Shown: positions 26,660 through 35,491, counted from the stretch's first letter. The stretch is 64,000 nt of DNA from Paenibacillus taichungensis (GCF_003287275.1 NZ_QEVW01000009.1:1-64000), one strand, 5' to 3'. Notes: generated by a model from the sequence alone, not told the origin. Numbers and translations are program-made.

Positions 26660-29524
26660 ATGAAAGGCAGGCCTTTACTGGTATTTACCGTCTGCTGGTT
26701 ATGCGGTAGTGGGATGGCATGTGCATTATCGGGTTGGTCCTTGATCGTGGGAATGATGGGGGCATTAATTTGTCTGCCACTTTTACTACAATGGATTGAT
26801 ATACGCGGTTGGTCCATCTTGTTACTGGTCGGGGCACTCGTTGGCGGCGCTGTGCACTGGGAATGGAATGATGCGCGGAATCGGAGCAGTCTGCCCGATA
26901 TCACACATACGGCTGCGGAGGATTTGGATGGTTATGCAGCTACATTCGAAGGAACCCTTATGTCGGATGTACGCATAGATGGGGATCGGGCCGATTTTGA
27001 AATGCAGGTCACGTCGATACTTCCACTATCCGAGGCATCAACAGCAGCAGGGTCGGAAGCGGGAAATGCGTCTAACTTGAGAGAACATCTAATGGTCCAA
27101 GTTCGCTTGGCTGAGGAAGAAGAACAGCAAGTCGCAGCGGGGTGGAAGCGAGGAGATTCGATCATGTTGACGGGTTCCCTTGCGCTCCCTGGTGAAGCCA
27201 GAAACTTTGGTGGCTTTGACTATCAAAAATACTTAAGGACTCTTCATATCCATTGGTTGTTTAAAGTGAAGGGGGCCAATTCAGTAACCACCGTTCCACC
27301 TGAAGGGCTGGGGAAACTCAATATCCTTCGGTGGAATGACATCATCAGGCATAAGCTTGGCGCAGCGGTAGAACAGATATTTCCCGAACCTCATGCGGGC
27401 TATATGAAAGGTCTGATTATCGGGATGGCTAATGATATCGATCCGGATACATATGGGCAATTTTCACAGCTTGGTTTAACTCATATATTGGCGATCTCCG
27501 GAACACATGTTGCGGTGTATGTGGCATCACTGCTGCTCCTTTTATCCTGGCTTAGGTTAACCCGAGAAACATCGCTCACCATTGTGTTGCTGCTGATACC
27601 TGCATATGTACTGTTGTCTGGCGGTTCGCCATCGGTCATTCGTGCGGGTATCATGTCGATGATTGGCTTGTATATGGCACGGCGTGGCCTTGCCAGGGAC
27701 GGATTGCAGATGATCAGTGCAGCGGCGTTGTTAATGATGTGGTGCAATCCGTATTTTTTACTAAGCGTGAGCTTCCAGCTATCTTTTCTGGTAACAGCCG
27801 GACTGATGATTTACATGCCACTGATTAATCGGATATTTAGCAGTTGGCCCAAGGGCCTTGCAGCAACAGCTTCTGTGACGGTAACCGCACAGCTCATTTC
27901 TTTTCCGGTCACGATTCTGTATTTCAACCAGTTTTCACTGCTTTCATTTGTCGCAAACTTCCTGCTTGTATCTTTGATCAGTGCCATTGTGCTTCCTCTT
28001 GGAACGGTCGCTCTGATTTTATCGTTTATTTGGATACCTCTGGCTAAACCATTGGCGTGGATTGCTATTATGCTGAACAAATTGACCTTTGTAAGTGTGG
28101 AGTGGATGAATAGTTTGTCTGGTTTTGTGCTGATCTGGGCTACCCCATCGCTACTGTGGATCGCAGCATATTATGTCGTTCTCTATGCGCTTTTGCGGGT
28201 CCTCCATCGCGGCCGAGGTGACCAGCCTGTAGTTCAAGGCACAGAAGAGGACACGGCTCCCCTGGATCGCCGATATGTTGAGGGAACGCCTAAAGCGGCT
28301 CTGGGGGTGTCTGGAATATCTAATGTATCATCACAAAGATTAAATAAAGGTCGACGTGAAGCTAGTCCTGGTTCGATGACGACATTAAGTGCGAGCATTG
28401 CCTGGCCGGAATACACAAGTGCATTTGCTGCGCGAGGGGCGGGTTTTTACTCTGGTGAACGGATGAACGTCTTCCACAAATGGATGTGTACGCTGCTGGC
28501 TCTCAGCTTTGTGGCGGGATTATGGTGGGCGTACCAGACACCGCAACCTGCGGGGACCGGAGTGGTGCAGTTTTTGGATATCGGTCAAGGGGACAGTACA
28601 CTTATTACAACACCTGAAGGTAAACATATATTGGTTGATGGTGGAGGTACAGTTCAATTCGGGAAGTCTGAACATTCCTGGAAGACACGACGTGATCCAT
28701 ATGAAGTAGGGGCCAAGGTGGTCGTTCCCTTATTGAAAAAGCGGGGCATTCATAGGCTGGACGCCGTAATCGTAACCCATGCCGATCAGGATCATGCCGG
28801 GGGATTGCAGGCTGTGCTCGAACAGATCCCGGTGGAACGATTCATGTTCAATGGGACAACCAGTGGTACAGCCAATTTTGAGAAATTGCTGGATACCGTT
28901 ATAGACAAGCAGATACCGTTATATGCCATTCGCCAAGGGATGTCTTACGCTCCGGATGGAGAAACCAGATTGCATTTTTTATATCCGGATCTGGAGAAAG
29001 CGATGGACACAGGAGAAAGATTGCCCGTATCGGAACATCAGAATCATGACTCAGTTGTCTTTTTGTTGGAAATGGCAGGCGCCTCATTATTGTTCACTGG
29101 AGACATGGATGCTGCAGCCGAGCAGGATCTGCTCTTTATGATTCAGGATGGATCGCTCGCAGCCTCGTTTGGACAGTACGATGCAGATGCTACGTTAGCA
29201 GATGGTACTGTTCAGGAGATGTTCACACATCACTCGGGGGAGAATCATAAGGAGGTTCCTGTCACCATAGATGTATTAAAAGTCGCACATCATGGGAGTA
29301 AAACATCGTCAACGGAAGCTTGGTTACAGTACTGGAATGCATCCGCATCCGTGATATCTGCAGGGGCCAACAATACATATGGACATCCCAATCCTGGGGT
29401 GCTCGAACGTCTTGTAGATTCGAGTACAGACATCTATCGAACTGATCAAATGGGGGAAATTCAGATGAAAATCAAAGATGGGAAGATAAATGTGCGTTAT
29501 AAGTTGACGATGGATGATTCATGA
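26660..29524 (+). CDS. comEC: ComEC/Rec2 DNA-uptake channel
   Basis: A 954-aa polytopic membrane protein that passes single-stranded DNA into the cytoplasm. It has N-terminal helices, an OB-like region at residues 85-220, and the competence domain with ISGTHVAVYVASLLLLLSW and LLSGGSPSVIRAGIMS. A C-terminal metallo-beta-lactamase domain from about residue 630 holds FLDIGQGDSTLI, VTHADQDHAGG, LLFTGDMDA and VAHHGSKTSS. A hydrophilic linker of about 85 residues (518-603) separates the membrane core from the last helix. ATG 26660 with AGGAGGGGG is preferred over an open upstream frame. Confidence 0.95.
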   Translation: MKGRPLLVFTVCWLCGSGMACALSGWSLIVGMMGALICLPLLLQWIDIRGWSILLLVGALVGGAVHWEWNDARNRSSLPDITHTAAEDLDGYAATFEGTLMSDVRIDGDRADFEMQVTSILPLSEASTAAGSEAGNASNLREHLMVQVRLAEEEEQQVAAGWKRGDSIMLTGSLALPGEARNFGGFDYQKYLRTLHIHWLFKVKGANSVTTVPPEGLGKLNILRWNDIIRHKLGAAVEQIFPEPHAGYMKGLIIGMANDIDPDTYGQFSQLGLTHILAISGTHVAVYVASLLLLLSWLRLTRETSLTIVLLLIPAYVLLSGGSPSVIRAGIMSMIGLYMARRGLARDGLQMISAAALLMMWCNPYFLLSVSFQLSFLVTAGLMIYMPLINRIFSSWPKGLAATASVTVTAQLISFPVTILYFNQFSLLSFVANFLLVSLISAIVLPLGTVALILSFIWIPLAKPLAWIAIMLNKLTFVSVEWMNSLSGFVLIWATPSLLWIAAYYVVLYALLRVLHRGRGDQPVVQGTEEDTAPLDRRYVEGTPKAALGVSGISNVSSQRLNKGRREASPGSMTTLSASIAWPEYTSAFAARGAGFYSGERMNVFHKWMCTLLALSFVAGLWWAYQTPQPAGTGVVQFLDIGQGDSTLITTPEGKHILVDGGGTVQFGKSEHSWKTRRDPYEVGAKVVVPLLKKRGIHRLDAVIVTHADQDHAGGLQAVLEQIPVERFMFNGTTSGTANFEKLLDTVIDKQIPLYAIRQGMSYAPDGETRLHFLYPDLEKAMDTGERLPVSEHQNHDSVVFLLEMAGASLLFTGDMDAAAEQDLLFMIQDGSLAASFGQYDADATLADGTVQEMFTHHSGENHKEVPVTIDVLKVAHHGSKTSSTEAWLQYWNASASVISAGANNTYGHPNPGVLERLVDSSTDIYRTDQMGEIQMKIKDGKINVRYKLTMDDS

Positions 29525-29551
29525 ATTTCTGTGGGACTTGACTAAAATGGA

Positions 29552-29731
29552 TTACTCTCTTGCTTTTGAAATACCAACTATTAAACTAATTATAGTCGCA
29601 CTGAATATATTAATCATGTGATCGATTTCATCCCAAGTTTTATGGCGTATTATCATATTGAATACAATAAATGATAGACTACAGAGTAGAAAAAATCCTA
29701 GGAAGTATTTTAAGAAGATTTTCAAATTCAT
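29552..29731 (-). CDS. 59-aa membrane peptide of unknown function
   Basis: A 59-codon ORF starting MNLKIFLKYFLGFFLL with two hydrophobic helices (about residues 5-27 and 40-54) joined by a charged turn (RHKTWDEIDH). A GAGG ribosome site lies nine bases upstream. The ATG overlaps the stop of a 38-codon frame upstream (TAATG), suggesting a coupled two-gene unit. No family is recognised. The local base composition is clearly more AT-rich than in comEC, which may indicate a recent arrival. Confidence 0.55.
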   Translation of the reverse strand: MNLKIFLKYFLGFFLLCSLSFIVFNMIIRHKTWDEIDHMINIFSATIISLIVGISKARE

Positions 29732-29847
29732 TAATCTGCCTCATATCCGGTTATAAATTTTGTTGCGCCGTTGTGAATTCTAATTCGTGTTAGTGCAGCT
29801 TGAATTACTATAAAAATAGTGTCTCGTTTTTCCGTTAGTTGTCTGAT
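29731..29847 (-). other. Possible small ORF with non-standard start
   Basis: A strong AGAGGAGG (on the minus strand, near 29857-29851) is followed by a 38-codon open frame (IRQLTEKRDTIFIV...) that contains no ATG, GTG or TTG. It ends in TAA overlapping the ATG of the 59-aa gene. Either it uses an ATC/ACG start, or it is the remnant of a gene whose start was lost. Confidence 0.3.
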
Positions 29848-30065
29848 TTACCTCCTCTACGTAGCTATATTTTCTATTATAAGTTATAAAATGGGACTAA
29901 TTATGCTGTTTATGTGAGACTAATGTAAAATTTAGTTTAAAGTGGGGAGTTATTCCTTGTTCATCATGTTCGCTCTATAATGATAACATCTACACATTTC
30001 TCAATAACTTCTAGAAGCCTCTCTATAAATACTAAAGAAGTACATCATGTGCTCGTAGAATGAAA
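29848..30065. other. AT-rich intergenic stretch
   Basis: I see no supported gene here beyond possible promoter sequence for the small leftward ORFs. The stretch is strongly AT-rich compared with its surroundings. Confidence 0.5.
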
Positions 30066-30118
30066 CCAAAAGCCCGCTTTCCGGTATACTCCTCGGGGAG
30101 AATGCCGGAAAGCGGGCT
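30066..30118 (-). terminator. Terminator of the 100-aa gene
   Basis: AGCCCGCTTTCCGG pairs perfectly over 14 bp with CCGGAAAGCGGGCT. The 20-base loop contains its own CTCC/GGAG stem. On the minus strand TTTTGGTTT follows. Confidence 0.8.
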
Positions 30119-30145
30119 AATTTTGGAATGACTTATAACAAGGAA

Positions 30146-30448
30146 TTATTCAACGCCATCTTTGAAGTGTTTACTCCAGTGTTTGTCGCCTTTGTGCAAC
30201 AGATCTTCTACAGTTTTCTCAAGCGTAAGCAAGAGCTGAGCGCGAACATCGAGCACGGTTTCTCTGTACAAGCGTTCTTCCGATCCGACAATTTTATCGC
30301 CGTATAATGCCTGTGCAGCGGTGTATTTCCGATGTTCTTCAACCAGGGTATCGATAGATTGCAATGCATGTTCCACAAAATGGGATATGCTTTGATATTC
30401 TTTGGGCATTTGTTCTTTTAACGCTTGAATTTTTGCAAGAGCTGGCAT
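30146..30448 (-). CDS. 100-aa mainly helical protein of unknown function
   Basis: A soluble protein, beginning MPALAKIQALKEQMPKEYQ, that appears wholly alpha-helical with alternating charged residues and no membrane segment or cysteine. The start is ATG 30448, eight bases after GAGG. GTG and ATG codons 3 and 2 codons before it are too close to the ribosome site. I do not recognise the family. It is monocistronic with a strong terminator. Twenty-three bases upstream of the start is a perfect 12-bp palindrome that could be an operator. Confidence 0.65.
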   Translation of the reverse strand: MPALAKIQALKEQMPKEYQSISHFVEHALQSIDTLVEEHRKYTAAQALYGDKIVGSEERLYRETVLDVRAQLLLTLEKTVEDLLHKGDKHWSKHFKDGVE

Positions 30449-30470
30449 GCTCATCACCTCGTGTTATGAA

Positions 30471-30482
30471 TGTAAATTTACA
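30471..30482. promoter_or_regulatory. Perfect 12-bp palindrome, possible operator
   Basis: TGTAAATTTACA is a perfect dyad located 23-34 bases upstream of the leftward 100-aa gene, where a repressor could block RNA polymerase or the ribosome site. No specific regulator is recognised, and AT-rich palindromes of this size can arise by chance. Confidence 0.3.
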
Positions 30483-30741
30483 ATACACTGTTTTCATGAA
30501 AATTACATTAAAATGAGCTTAAATTTGTACGAAATTTGAACTTTTTTATTTTCAATGCTATAAGTGTTGTTAGCTATAATGTATGCCATTGTAATTAAAT
30601 TGAGTCGTGTAAGTACTGGAATGACTTTTGAGCTGGCTTGATGACTCGTTATGCAATTTCTGTTATTCTAAGAGAAGATTTCAGCGGCCCCAAATACATA
30701 AGCCGTTATTTTGTTATGGCAATAAAAAAAATACTTAACTT

Positions 30742-30768
30742 TGCAACAATTTTATTGATGGTCACGTC
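30742..30768 (+). promoter_or_regulatory. Candidate ECF-type (autoregulatory) promoter
   Basis: TGCAAC (30742-30747) and CGTC (30765-30768) resemble the TGAAAC-N16-CGTA pattern of sigma-W promoters, but with one -35 mismatch and a 17-base spacer. It lies 31 bases before the ECF sigma gene, which commonly autoregulates. Confidence 0.35.
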
Positions 30769-30798
30769 TGTAAGGTTGCAGGGAGAGGGGGATCCTTT

Positions 30799-31347
30799 GT
30801 GGTAGAGCCGGAACTCATCAGAGCCGCTCAATCGGGCGATCGCGACGCTCTAATTACCCTATTGCGGGACATTGAACAGCATGTTTATCGGACCGCATAT
30901 TACATTCTAAATAATGAACAGGACGCTTTAGATGCTGCTCAGGAAGCGTTGATCCGAATTTACACCAAGATTAATTCATATGAGGAAAAGGCCCAGTTTA
31001 AGACATGGGTTCAGCGCATCGTCACGAATATCTGTATTGATAAATTCAGAAGAACCAAGCCTTCCGTCTCCATTGACGAACATGATATGGTTTTTCAGGA
31101 CAATCAGGATGTGGAATTCGAAGTGATGTCCACATATGTGGCAAAGGATATTCAGGATGCTATTAACAAGTTGCCTGAGCATCATCGTACCGTTATTGTT
31201 CTAAGATATTTGCAGGACTTATCCTATAACGAAATTGCGGATTGCCTCGATCTTCCGTTGAATACGGTTAAATCTTATTTATTTAGAGCCAGACAGCAAT
31301 TACAGAATCTACTACAGGAGTATCAGAAAGGTGGTGTGACAGGATGA
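30799..31347 (+). CDS. ECF-type RNA polymerase sigma factor (SigW-like)
   Basis: A 182-aa group 4 sigma factor. Region 2 covers about residues 20-90 (AAQEALIRIYTKINSY and FKTWVQRIVTNICIDKFRR). Region 4 covers about residues 120-175 (LPEHHRTVIVLRYLQDLSYNEIA then LPLNTVKSYLFRARQQL). The start is GTG 30799 after GGGAGAGGGGG. It overlaps its anti-sigma gene by ATGA. The signal is not known. Cell-envelope stress is the usual one for SigW-like factors. Confidence 0.94.
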   Translation: MVEPELIRAAQSGDRDALITLLRDIEQHVYRTAYYILNNEQDALDAAQEALIRIYTKINSYEEKAQFKTWVQRIVTNICIDKFRRTKPSVSIDEHDMVFQDNQDVEFEVMSTYVAKDIQDAINKLPEHHRTVIVLRYLQDLSYNEIADCLDLPLNTVKSYLFRARQQLQNLLQEYQKGGVTG

Positions 31348-32600
31348 AATGCGAAGAGGTGGTGGAATGGATGCACCGGTATCTGGATCATGATCTGGGC
31401 GAGGCGGAAACTGCGCAGATGCTACAGCATGTGGCCCAATGTCCGGAGTGCGCTGAAAACTTTAGTTTGCTCAGAGCTCTCTCCAGAGAACTGGAAGATT
31501 TGCCGCAGGTAACCCCGAGATTCAGTCTGGTTGATGCCATTATGCCGCAACTGGATGCAATCGACGAAGCGAAAAGAGAACAAAGCAGTACCATACAGGA
31601 AATGAGTCCTGTCCCTGCTGCATTTGAGAATTTACAGCGTTCAAGTGAGCGGAAACCGAAGCAAAAATGGTTGAATTCCATGGCAGGTCGGATGTCTATG
31701 GGCGCAGCAGCAGCAGCTGTTGTACTGGGCGTTGCCATTTTCGGATATCAGCCAGAGAAGATTGAAAATGCAGAAATGATAATGAGCACAGGCAGTGCTC
31801 AAGAAGGCGGGAATGAGGGTCAAAATCCACTGAGCAGAGAGATCAACAATGAAGATTCTTCCTCCTCTCTACAGAGCGATAACAGTGTCTGGGTTGATAG
31901 TTCGGAAAGTCAGCCATCCGCTGAAGATAAACAAGCTCAAGAAATTGGCCCTAAAGAAGACAGTTCAGAGAAGAAGCAGGAACCTGAATTGAAGGAAGGC
32001 CAAACTTCTAAACAGCCGGATACAGGTTCAGAATTGAACAAGAGTGATGCAACGAAGAACGCCCCTTCCAGTTCCAATCCTGCTGATAGTACCAAGAGTG
32101 CGGATCAGCAAAAAAGTCAAGACTCAGGACCTGCTACGGGATCTTCGACAGGTTCTACTGAGAGCGGAGCAACAGAGCCTGAAAATGGGGACGCACAATC
32201 ATTCACTTCTCAGGATATGCCTGATGTTAAGGTAGAAGAGCCGACAGAGGGTGTGACGAGTCCTGATTCCGAGACAGGTATGGATGCAGCGGGAGGAAAT
32301 AAAGGATTGGCTGCCACGGATTCAGGGGCACTTGCCACCACGACTCCAAAAGAATGGAAGTCACCCGATGGCTCCTATCTGGTCATGCTGCTCGGCGATC
32401 AGATCAGCATCTACTCTAAACCAGCCGCTGACTCGGATGTGCTAAATCTGGTCGAGCAACGTAATGTGGAGGGTACACTAAAATCTGCGAGCTGGTCTCA
32501 GGATAGCGCCGTATTTAATTACGAGACAGATCAAGATGGAACAACAGTGAAAAAATCGTTTAACGTGTCTACTACTTCAAGCGGAACCTCTGCCAAATAG
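31344..32600 (+). CDS. Zinc-finger membrane anti-sigma factor
   Basis: A 418-aa single-pass membrane protein. The N-terminal zf-HC2 anti-sigma domain has the zinc motif HVAQCPEC (H-x3-C-x2-C) near residues 30-37. A membrane helix follows at about residues 112-133 (MSMGAAAAAVVLGVAIFGY). The outer part is a Ser/Glu/Gln/Lys/Thr-rich region of about 200 residues (134-335). After it comes a more ordered C-terminal domain (from EWKSPDGSYLVMLLGDQISIY). It is much longer than typical RsiW (about 210 aa). It should hold the partner sigma factor inactive until cleaved by membrane proteolysis. Confidence 0.9.
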   Translation: MKCEEVVEWMHRYLDHDLGEAETAQMLQHVAQCPECAENFSLLRALSRELEDLPQVTPRFSLVDAIMPQLDAIDEAKREQSSTIQEMSPVPAAFENLQRSSERKPKQKWLNSMAGRMSMGAAAAAVVLGVAIFGYQPEKIENAEMIMSTGSAQEGGNEGQNPLSREINNEDSSSSLQSDNSVWVDSSESQPSAEDKQAQEIGPKEDSSEKKQEPELKEGQTSKQPDTGSELNKSDATKNAPSSSNPADSTKSADQQKSQDSGPATGSSTGSTESGATEPENGDAQSFTSQDMPDVKVEEPTEGVTSPDSETGMDAAGGNKGLAATDSGALATTTPKEWKSPDGSYLVMLLGDQISIYSKPAADSDVLNLVEQRNVEGTLKSASWSQDSAVFNYETDQDGTTVKKSFNVSTTSSGTSAK

Positions 32601-32770
32601 GCTGTGAATTATACGTTTGGCCTCAAGACTTGCCGAACATTTCTGTTGTATCAAGAATATATTGAAAGTAACAACAACGTCCTATCTCAGTTGGCATAAC
32701 TGACGTCGTATGACCGCGCACCAGCTTTTTCTAGAATTGTTGGTGTCAGCGTTTATATAGATGTAGGACA

Positions 32771-32812
32771 GGGGGCCTTCATCCGTTAACCGGATGTAAG
32801 GCCCCTTTGTTG
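32771..32812 (+). terminator. Terminator after the sigma/anti-sigma pair
   Basis: GGGGGCCTTCATCCG pairs with CGGATGTAAGGCCCC across a 5-base loop with one mismatch, followed by TTTGTTG. Confidence 0.75.
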
Positions 32813-32858
32813 TCTGTTACGTTTTCTGGTAGGATAAGAGAGATAAGGGGGCACCGTG

Positions 32859-33875
32859 ATGGATGTAAAGAGTGCGACAAAGGCAATACGTAATGGAGAA
32901 ACGGCTCCGGTATATGTGCTGTACGGAACGGAGAAGTACCAGATACAGCAATTTACGGATATGTTAAAACAACAGGTAATTGAAGAAGAACACCGAGAAT
33001 TTGCGATCATTCCATATGATCTCTCTGAGACACCTGTGGAGGTGGTCATTGAAGAAGCGGAGACGGTTCCTTTTCTTGTTCCACGTAAACTCATTATCGT
33101 TCGCGATGCTAATTTGTTTACAGCAGGCAAGGATTCCAAAATTGATCACCAGATTGATCGGCTGCTTACATATATGGACAATCCGGCAGATTACAGTACT
33201 ATTGTGTTTCTGGCCCAAGGAGATAAACTGGACGAGCGTAAAAAACTAGTGAAGGTAGCTAAGAAACAAGCCGTTGTCCTTGCATTTGCCCCGCTAAGTG
33301 GTGAGGAGCTGCTGGGTTGGATTGTAAAGCTGGCGAAGCAGCAGGATGTATCTTTTGAGGCCGGAGCGGCTGACACACTTGTGAGTTATGCAGGAACAGG
33401 CCTTCAGACGTTATCTGCGGAAGTGGACAAGTTATGTCTGTTCGCTGGTAACGGCGGCATGATCACACGCGCGGATATCGAATCACTGGTGGCGCGAAGT
33501 ACGGAGCAGAATGTGTTCGCATTGGTAGAGGAGCTTGCTAACTTAAGGCTGGAGAAAGCCTTGGGTCTTTTTTATGAGTTGCTGAAGCAGCGTGAAGAAC
33601 CAATCAAAATTGCTGCCTTGATTGCTCGTCAATTTCGAATTATGATTCAGGTAAAAGAGTTAGGGCAGCAGAGTTACTCCCAACAGCAAATTGCCAGCCA
33701 GCTTGGTCTGCATCCGTATGCTGTTAAAATTGCTGGTGAACAGGCTCGCAAGTTTCAGGCAGAACGTTTGAGGTTGATTCTGAGTCACCTCAGTGAACTG
33801 GATTATCAGATGAAGACCGGGGCAGTGGATAAAGTGCTCGGACTGGAGCTTTTCTTGTTAAGGCTCGGAGCTTAA
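32859..33875 (+). CDS. holA: DNA polymerase III delta subunit
   Basis: A 338-aa clamp-loader subunit that opens the beta clamp. The N-terminal AAA+-like fold has APVYVLYGTEKYQIQQFTD at residues 15-33. Further conserved stretches are TVPFLVPRKLIIVRDA, VDKLCLFAGNGGMITRADIE and the C-terminal helical collar. There is no functional Walker A, as expected for delta. ATG 32859 is chosen over GTG 32856, since AAGGGGG is better spaced for it. It follows the sigma pair and precedes rpsT on the opposite strand, as in Bacillus (yqeN-rpsT). Confidence 0.94.
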   Translation: MDVKSATKAIRNGETAPVYVLYGTEKYQIQQFTDMLKQQVIEEEHREFAIIPYDLSETPVEVVIEEAETVPFLVPRKLIIVRDANLFTAGKDSKIDHQIDRLLTYMDNPADYSTIVFLAQGDKLDERKKLVKVAKKQAVVLAFAPLSGEELLGWIVKLAKQQDVSFEAGAADTLVSYAGTGLQTLSAEVDKLCLFAGNGGMITRADIESLVARSTEQNVFALVEELANLRLEKALGLFYELLKQREEPIKIAALIARQFRIMIQVKELGQQSYSQQQIASQLGLHPYAVKIAGEQARKFQAERLRLILSHLSELDYQMKTGAVDKVLGLELFLLRLGA

Positions 33876-33898
33876 ACTTAGATATAACTGTAATACAA

Positions 33899-33952
33899 AG
33901 CGGCCTCTAATCCGTTGATGGTGAGATCATCGGAATAAAGGCCGCTCTGTTT
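33899..33952 (+). terminator. Probable terminator of holA
   Basis: AGCGGCCTCTAATCCG pairs with CGGAATAAAGGCCGCT with a mismatch and a 16-base loop. A short CTGTTTAA tail follows. Confidence 0.55.
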
Positions 33953-33978
33953 AAATGAGTGCTTATAGAATCAGATAC

Positions 33979-34017
33979 TAAAAAATCCTGAAAGCTCGTG
34001 CTGTTCAGGATTTTTCC
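33979..34017 (-). terminator. Terminator of rpsT (bidirectional)
   Basis: AAAAATCCTGAA and TTCAGGATTTTT form a perfect 12-bp stem. T runs lie on both strands, so it can close rpsT from one side and holA from the other. Confidence 0.88.
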
Positions 34018-34041
34018 ATTAGATCGTATAAGTAACGCTTC

Positions 34042-34314
34042 TTACGCTTGTGCGGAAAGAGCGTTCAGTTTTTTCGCCAAGCGAGACTTTTTGCGGGCTG
34101 CAGCATTTTTATGAACCAGACCTTTAGTTACAGCCTTGTCCAGCTTTTTGGAAGCAGCTTGAATCGCAGCTTTTGCAGTATCAACTTCGTTACTTACCAG
34201 AGCAGCATCAGCAGCTTTAACAGCTGTACGGAGTGCAGATTTCTGGGAAGCGTTGAGTGCGCGGCGCTTGTCGCTCGTTTTTACGCGTTTAACAGCGGAT
34301 TTGATGTTTGGCAT
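34042..34314 (-). CDS. rpsT: 30S ribosomal protein S20
   Basis: A 90-aa basic helical protein binding 16S rRNA. It begins [18 protein letters not shown] and has the S20 pattern [12 protein letters not shown] and [20 protein letters not shown]. An AGGAGGTG site lies before the ATG at 34314. A GTG three codons upstream overlaps that site. It is transcribed alone, against its neighbours, with a clear promoter at 34371-34399. Confidence 0.98.
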   Translation of the reverse strand: MPNIKSAVKRVKTSDKRRALNASQKSALRTAVKAADAALVSNEVDTAKAAIQAASKKLDKAVTKGLVHKNAAARKKSRLAKKLNALSAQA

Positions 34315-34370
34315 TACATTCACCTCCTGTAAGGCATTTGCATGAATACAAACGTTTCACAACTTAAAAT

Positions 34371-34399
34371 ATTCTAGCACGCTGGCATGCAAATTGCAA
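34371..34399 (-). promoter_or_regulatory. Sigma-A promoter of rpsT
   Basis: On the minus strand TTGCAA (34399-34394), a 17-base spacer and TAGAAT (34376-34371), with an extended TGC just before the -10 hexamer. The start would be near 34364. Confidence 0.7.
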
Positions 34400-34427
34400 C
34401 AGATTTTCCTATGATGTTCGATAGTGC

Positions 34428-34458
34428 TGCATAAAGCACACCATTTTCCCACACAATA
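34428..34458 (+). promoter_or_regulatory. Sigma-G/sigma-F-type promoter of gpr
   Basis: TGCATA (34428-34433), an 18-base spacer, then CACAATA (34452-34458). This is close to the forespore consensus TGMATA-N17/18-CATAMTA, with one mismatch. The inferred start is about 25 bases before the gpr ATG. In B. subtilis gpr is read by sigma-F and sigma-G. Confidence 0.55.
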
Positions 34459-34489
34459 TGCTCAAATGCGGTAAGGGAGGCAGGGACAG

Positions 34490-35491
34490 ATGACACTGGA
34501 TTTGCAAAATTATGCAGTTCGTACCGACTTGGCAATTGACTCCAAGGAGATGGCTCAGGGGGGACAGAAACAGACGATTCCCGGGCTGCGGGAGGATGTG
34601 GATGAGAAAGACGGTATCAAAATCACACGTATTGATGTGCTTGATGATGCAGCCGCTTCAGCAATTGGGCGTGTGAAGGGGCACTATGTCACTTTGGAGG
34701 TTCCATCGCTTCGTAACGGGGATACCGATCTTCAGGAGCGGGTGGCGGCAGAATTCACGCGGGAGATGGAAGATTTTTTGGCCAAGGCCGGAATTAACAA
34801 GACATCCAAGGTGCTGATTGTGGGTTTGGGCAACCTGAACGTCACGCCTGATTCACTTGGTCCGCTGGTAGTGGAGAATCTGATGGTTACCCGTCAGTAT
34901 TTTGAGCTGGTGCCGGATCAGGTTGCACCGGGGTATCGGGAAGTCAGTGCCATTGCGCCAGGTGTCCTGGGTACAACGGGTATAGAATCCAGTGACATCG
35001 TACAAGCGATCGTGGATCGAACGAAACCGGATGCAATCATTGCGATTGATGCGCTGGCTTCACGCTCCCTCGAACGTGTTAATACAACGATTCAAGTGGC
35101 AGACATCGGCATTCATCCTGGCTCAGGAATTGGGAACAAGCGACGTGGACTTACACGTGAAATATTGGGTGTTCCCTGCATTGCCATTGGTGTACCTACC
35201 GTATGTTATGCTTCGACCATCGTGAATAACGTCATCGAAATGATGCGTACTCATTTTCGGCAAGAGACCGACCAGACGAAACAGATTATGGGCATGCTGG
35301 ACGATATCGGCGAAAATGACCGTCTCAGTTTGGTAAAAGAGGTACTGGAGCCACTAGGTCATGATCTGATCGTTACCCCCAAAGAAATCGACGAATTTGT
35401 CGAAGATATTGCCAATATTATTGCAACAGGTCTGAATGCCGCGCTCCATGACGCAGTAAATGCTGAGAATGTGGCTGCCTACACTCATTAA
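34490..35491 (+). CDS. gpr: Germination protease GPR
   Basis: A 333-aa aspartic-type endopeptidase (A25 family) that degrades small acid-soluble spore proteins early in germination. It is made as a zymogen in the forespore. Family stretches include YAVRTDLAIDSKEM, VGLGNLNVTPDSLGPLVV, IAIDALASRSLERVNTTIQ and GIHPGSGIGNKRRGLT. The ATG at 34490 follows GGGAGGCAGGGAC. A terminator lies between it and spoIIP, so spoIIP may have its own promoter. Confidence 0.97.
   Translation: MTLDLQNYAVRTDLAIDSKEMAQGGQKQTIPGLREDVDEKDGIKITRIDVLDDAAASAIGRVKGHYVTLEVPSLRNGDTDLQERVAAEFTREMEDFLAKAGINKTSKVLIVGLGNLNVTPDSLGPLVVENLMVTRQYFELVPDQVAPGYREVSAIAPGVLGTTGIESSDIVQAIVDRTKPDAIIAIDALASRSLERVNTTIQVADIGIHPGSGIGNKRRGLTREILGVPCIAIGVPTVCYASTIVNNVIEMMRTHFRQETDQTKQIMGMLDDIGENDRLSLVKEVLEPLGHDLIVTPKEIDEFVEDIANIIATGLNAALHDAVNAENVAAYTH

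Noticed and set aside
29525..30145. Insertion sequence or prophage remnant in the AT-rich stretch after comEC
   Set aside because: No transposase fragment, terminal inverted repeats or integrase could be found, only small ORFs.
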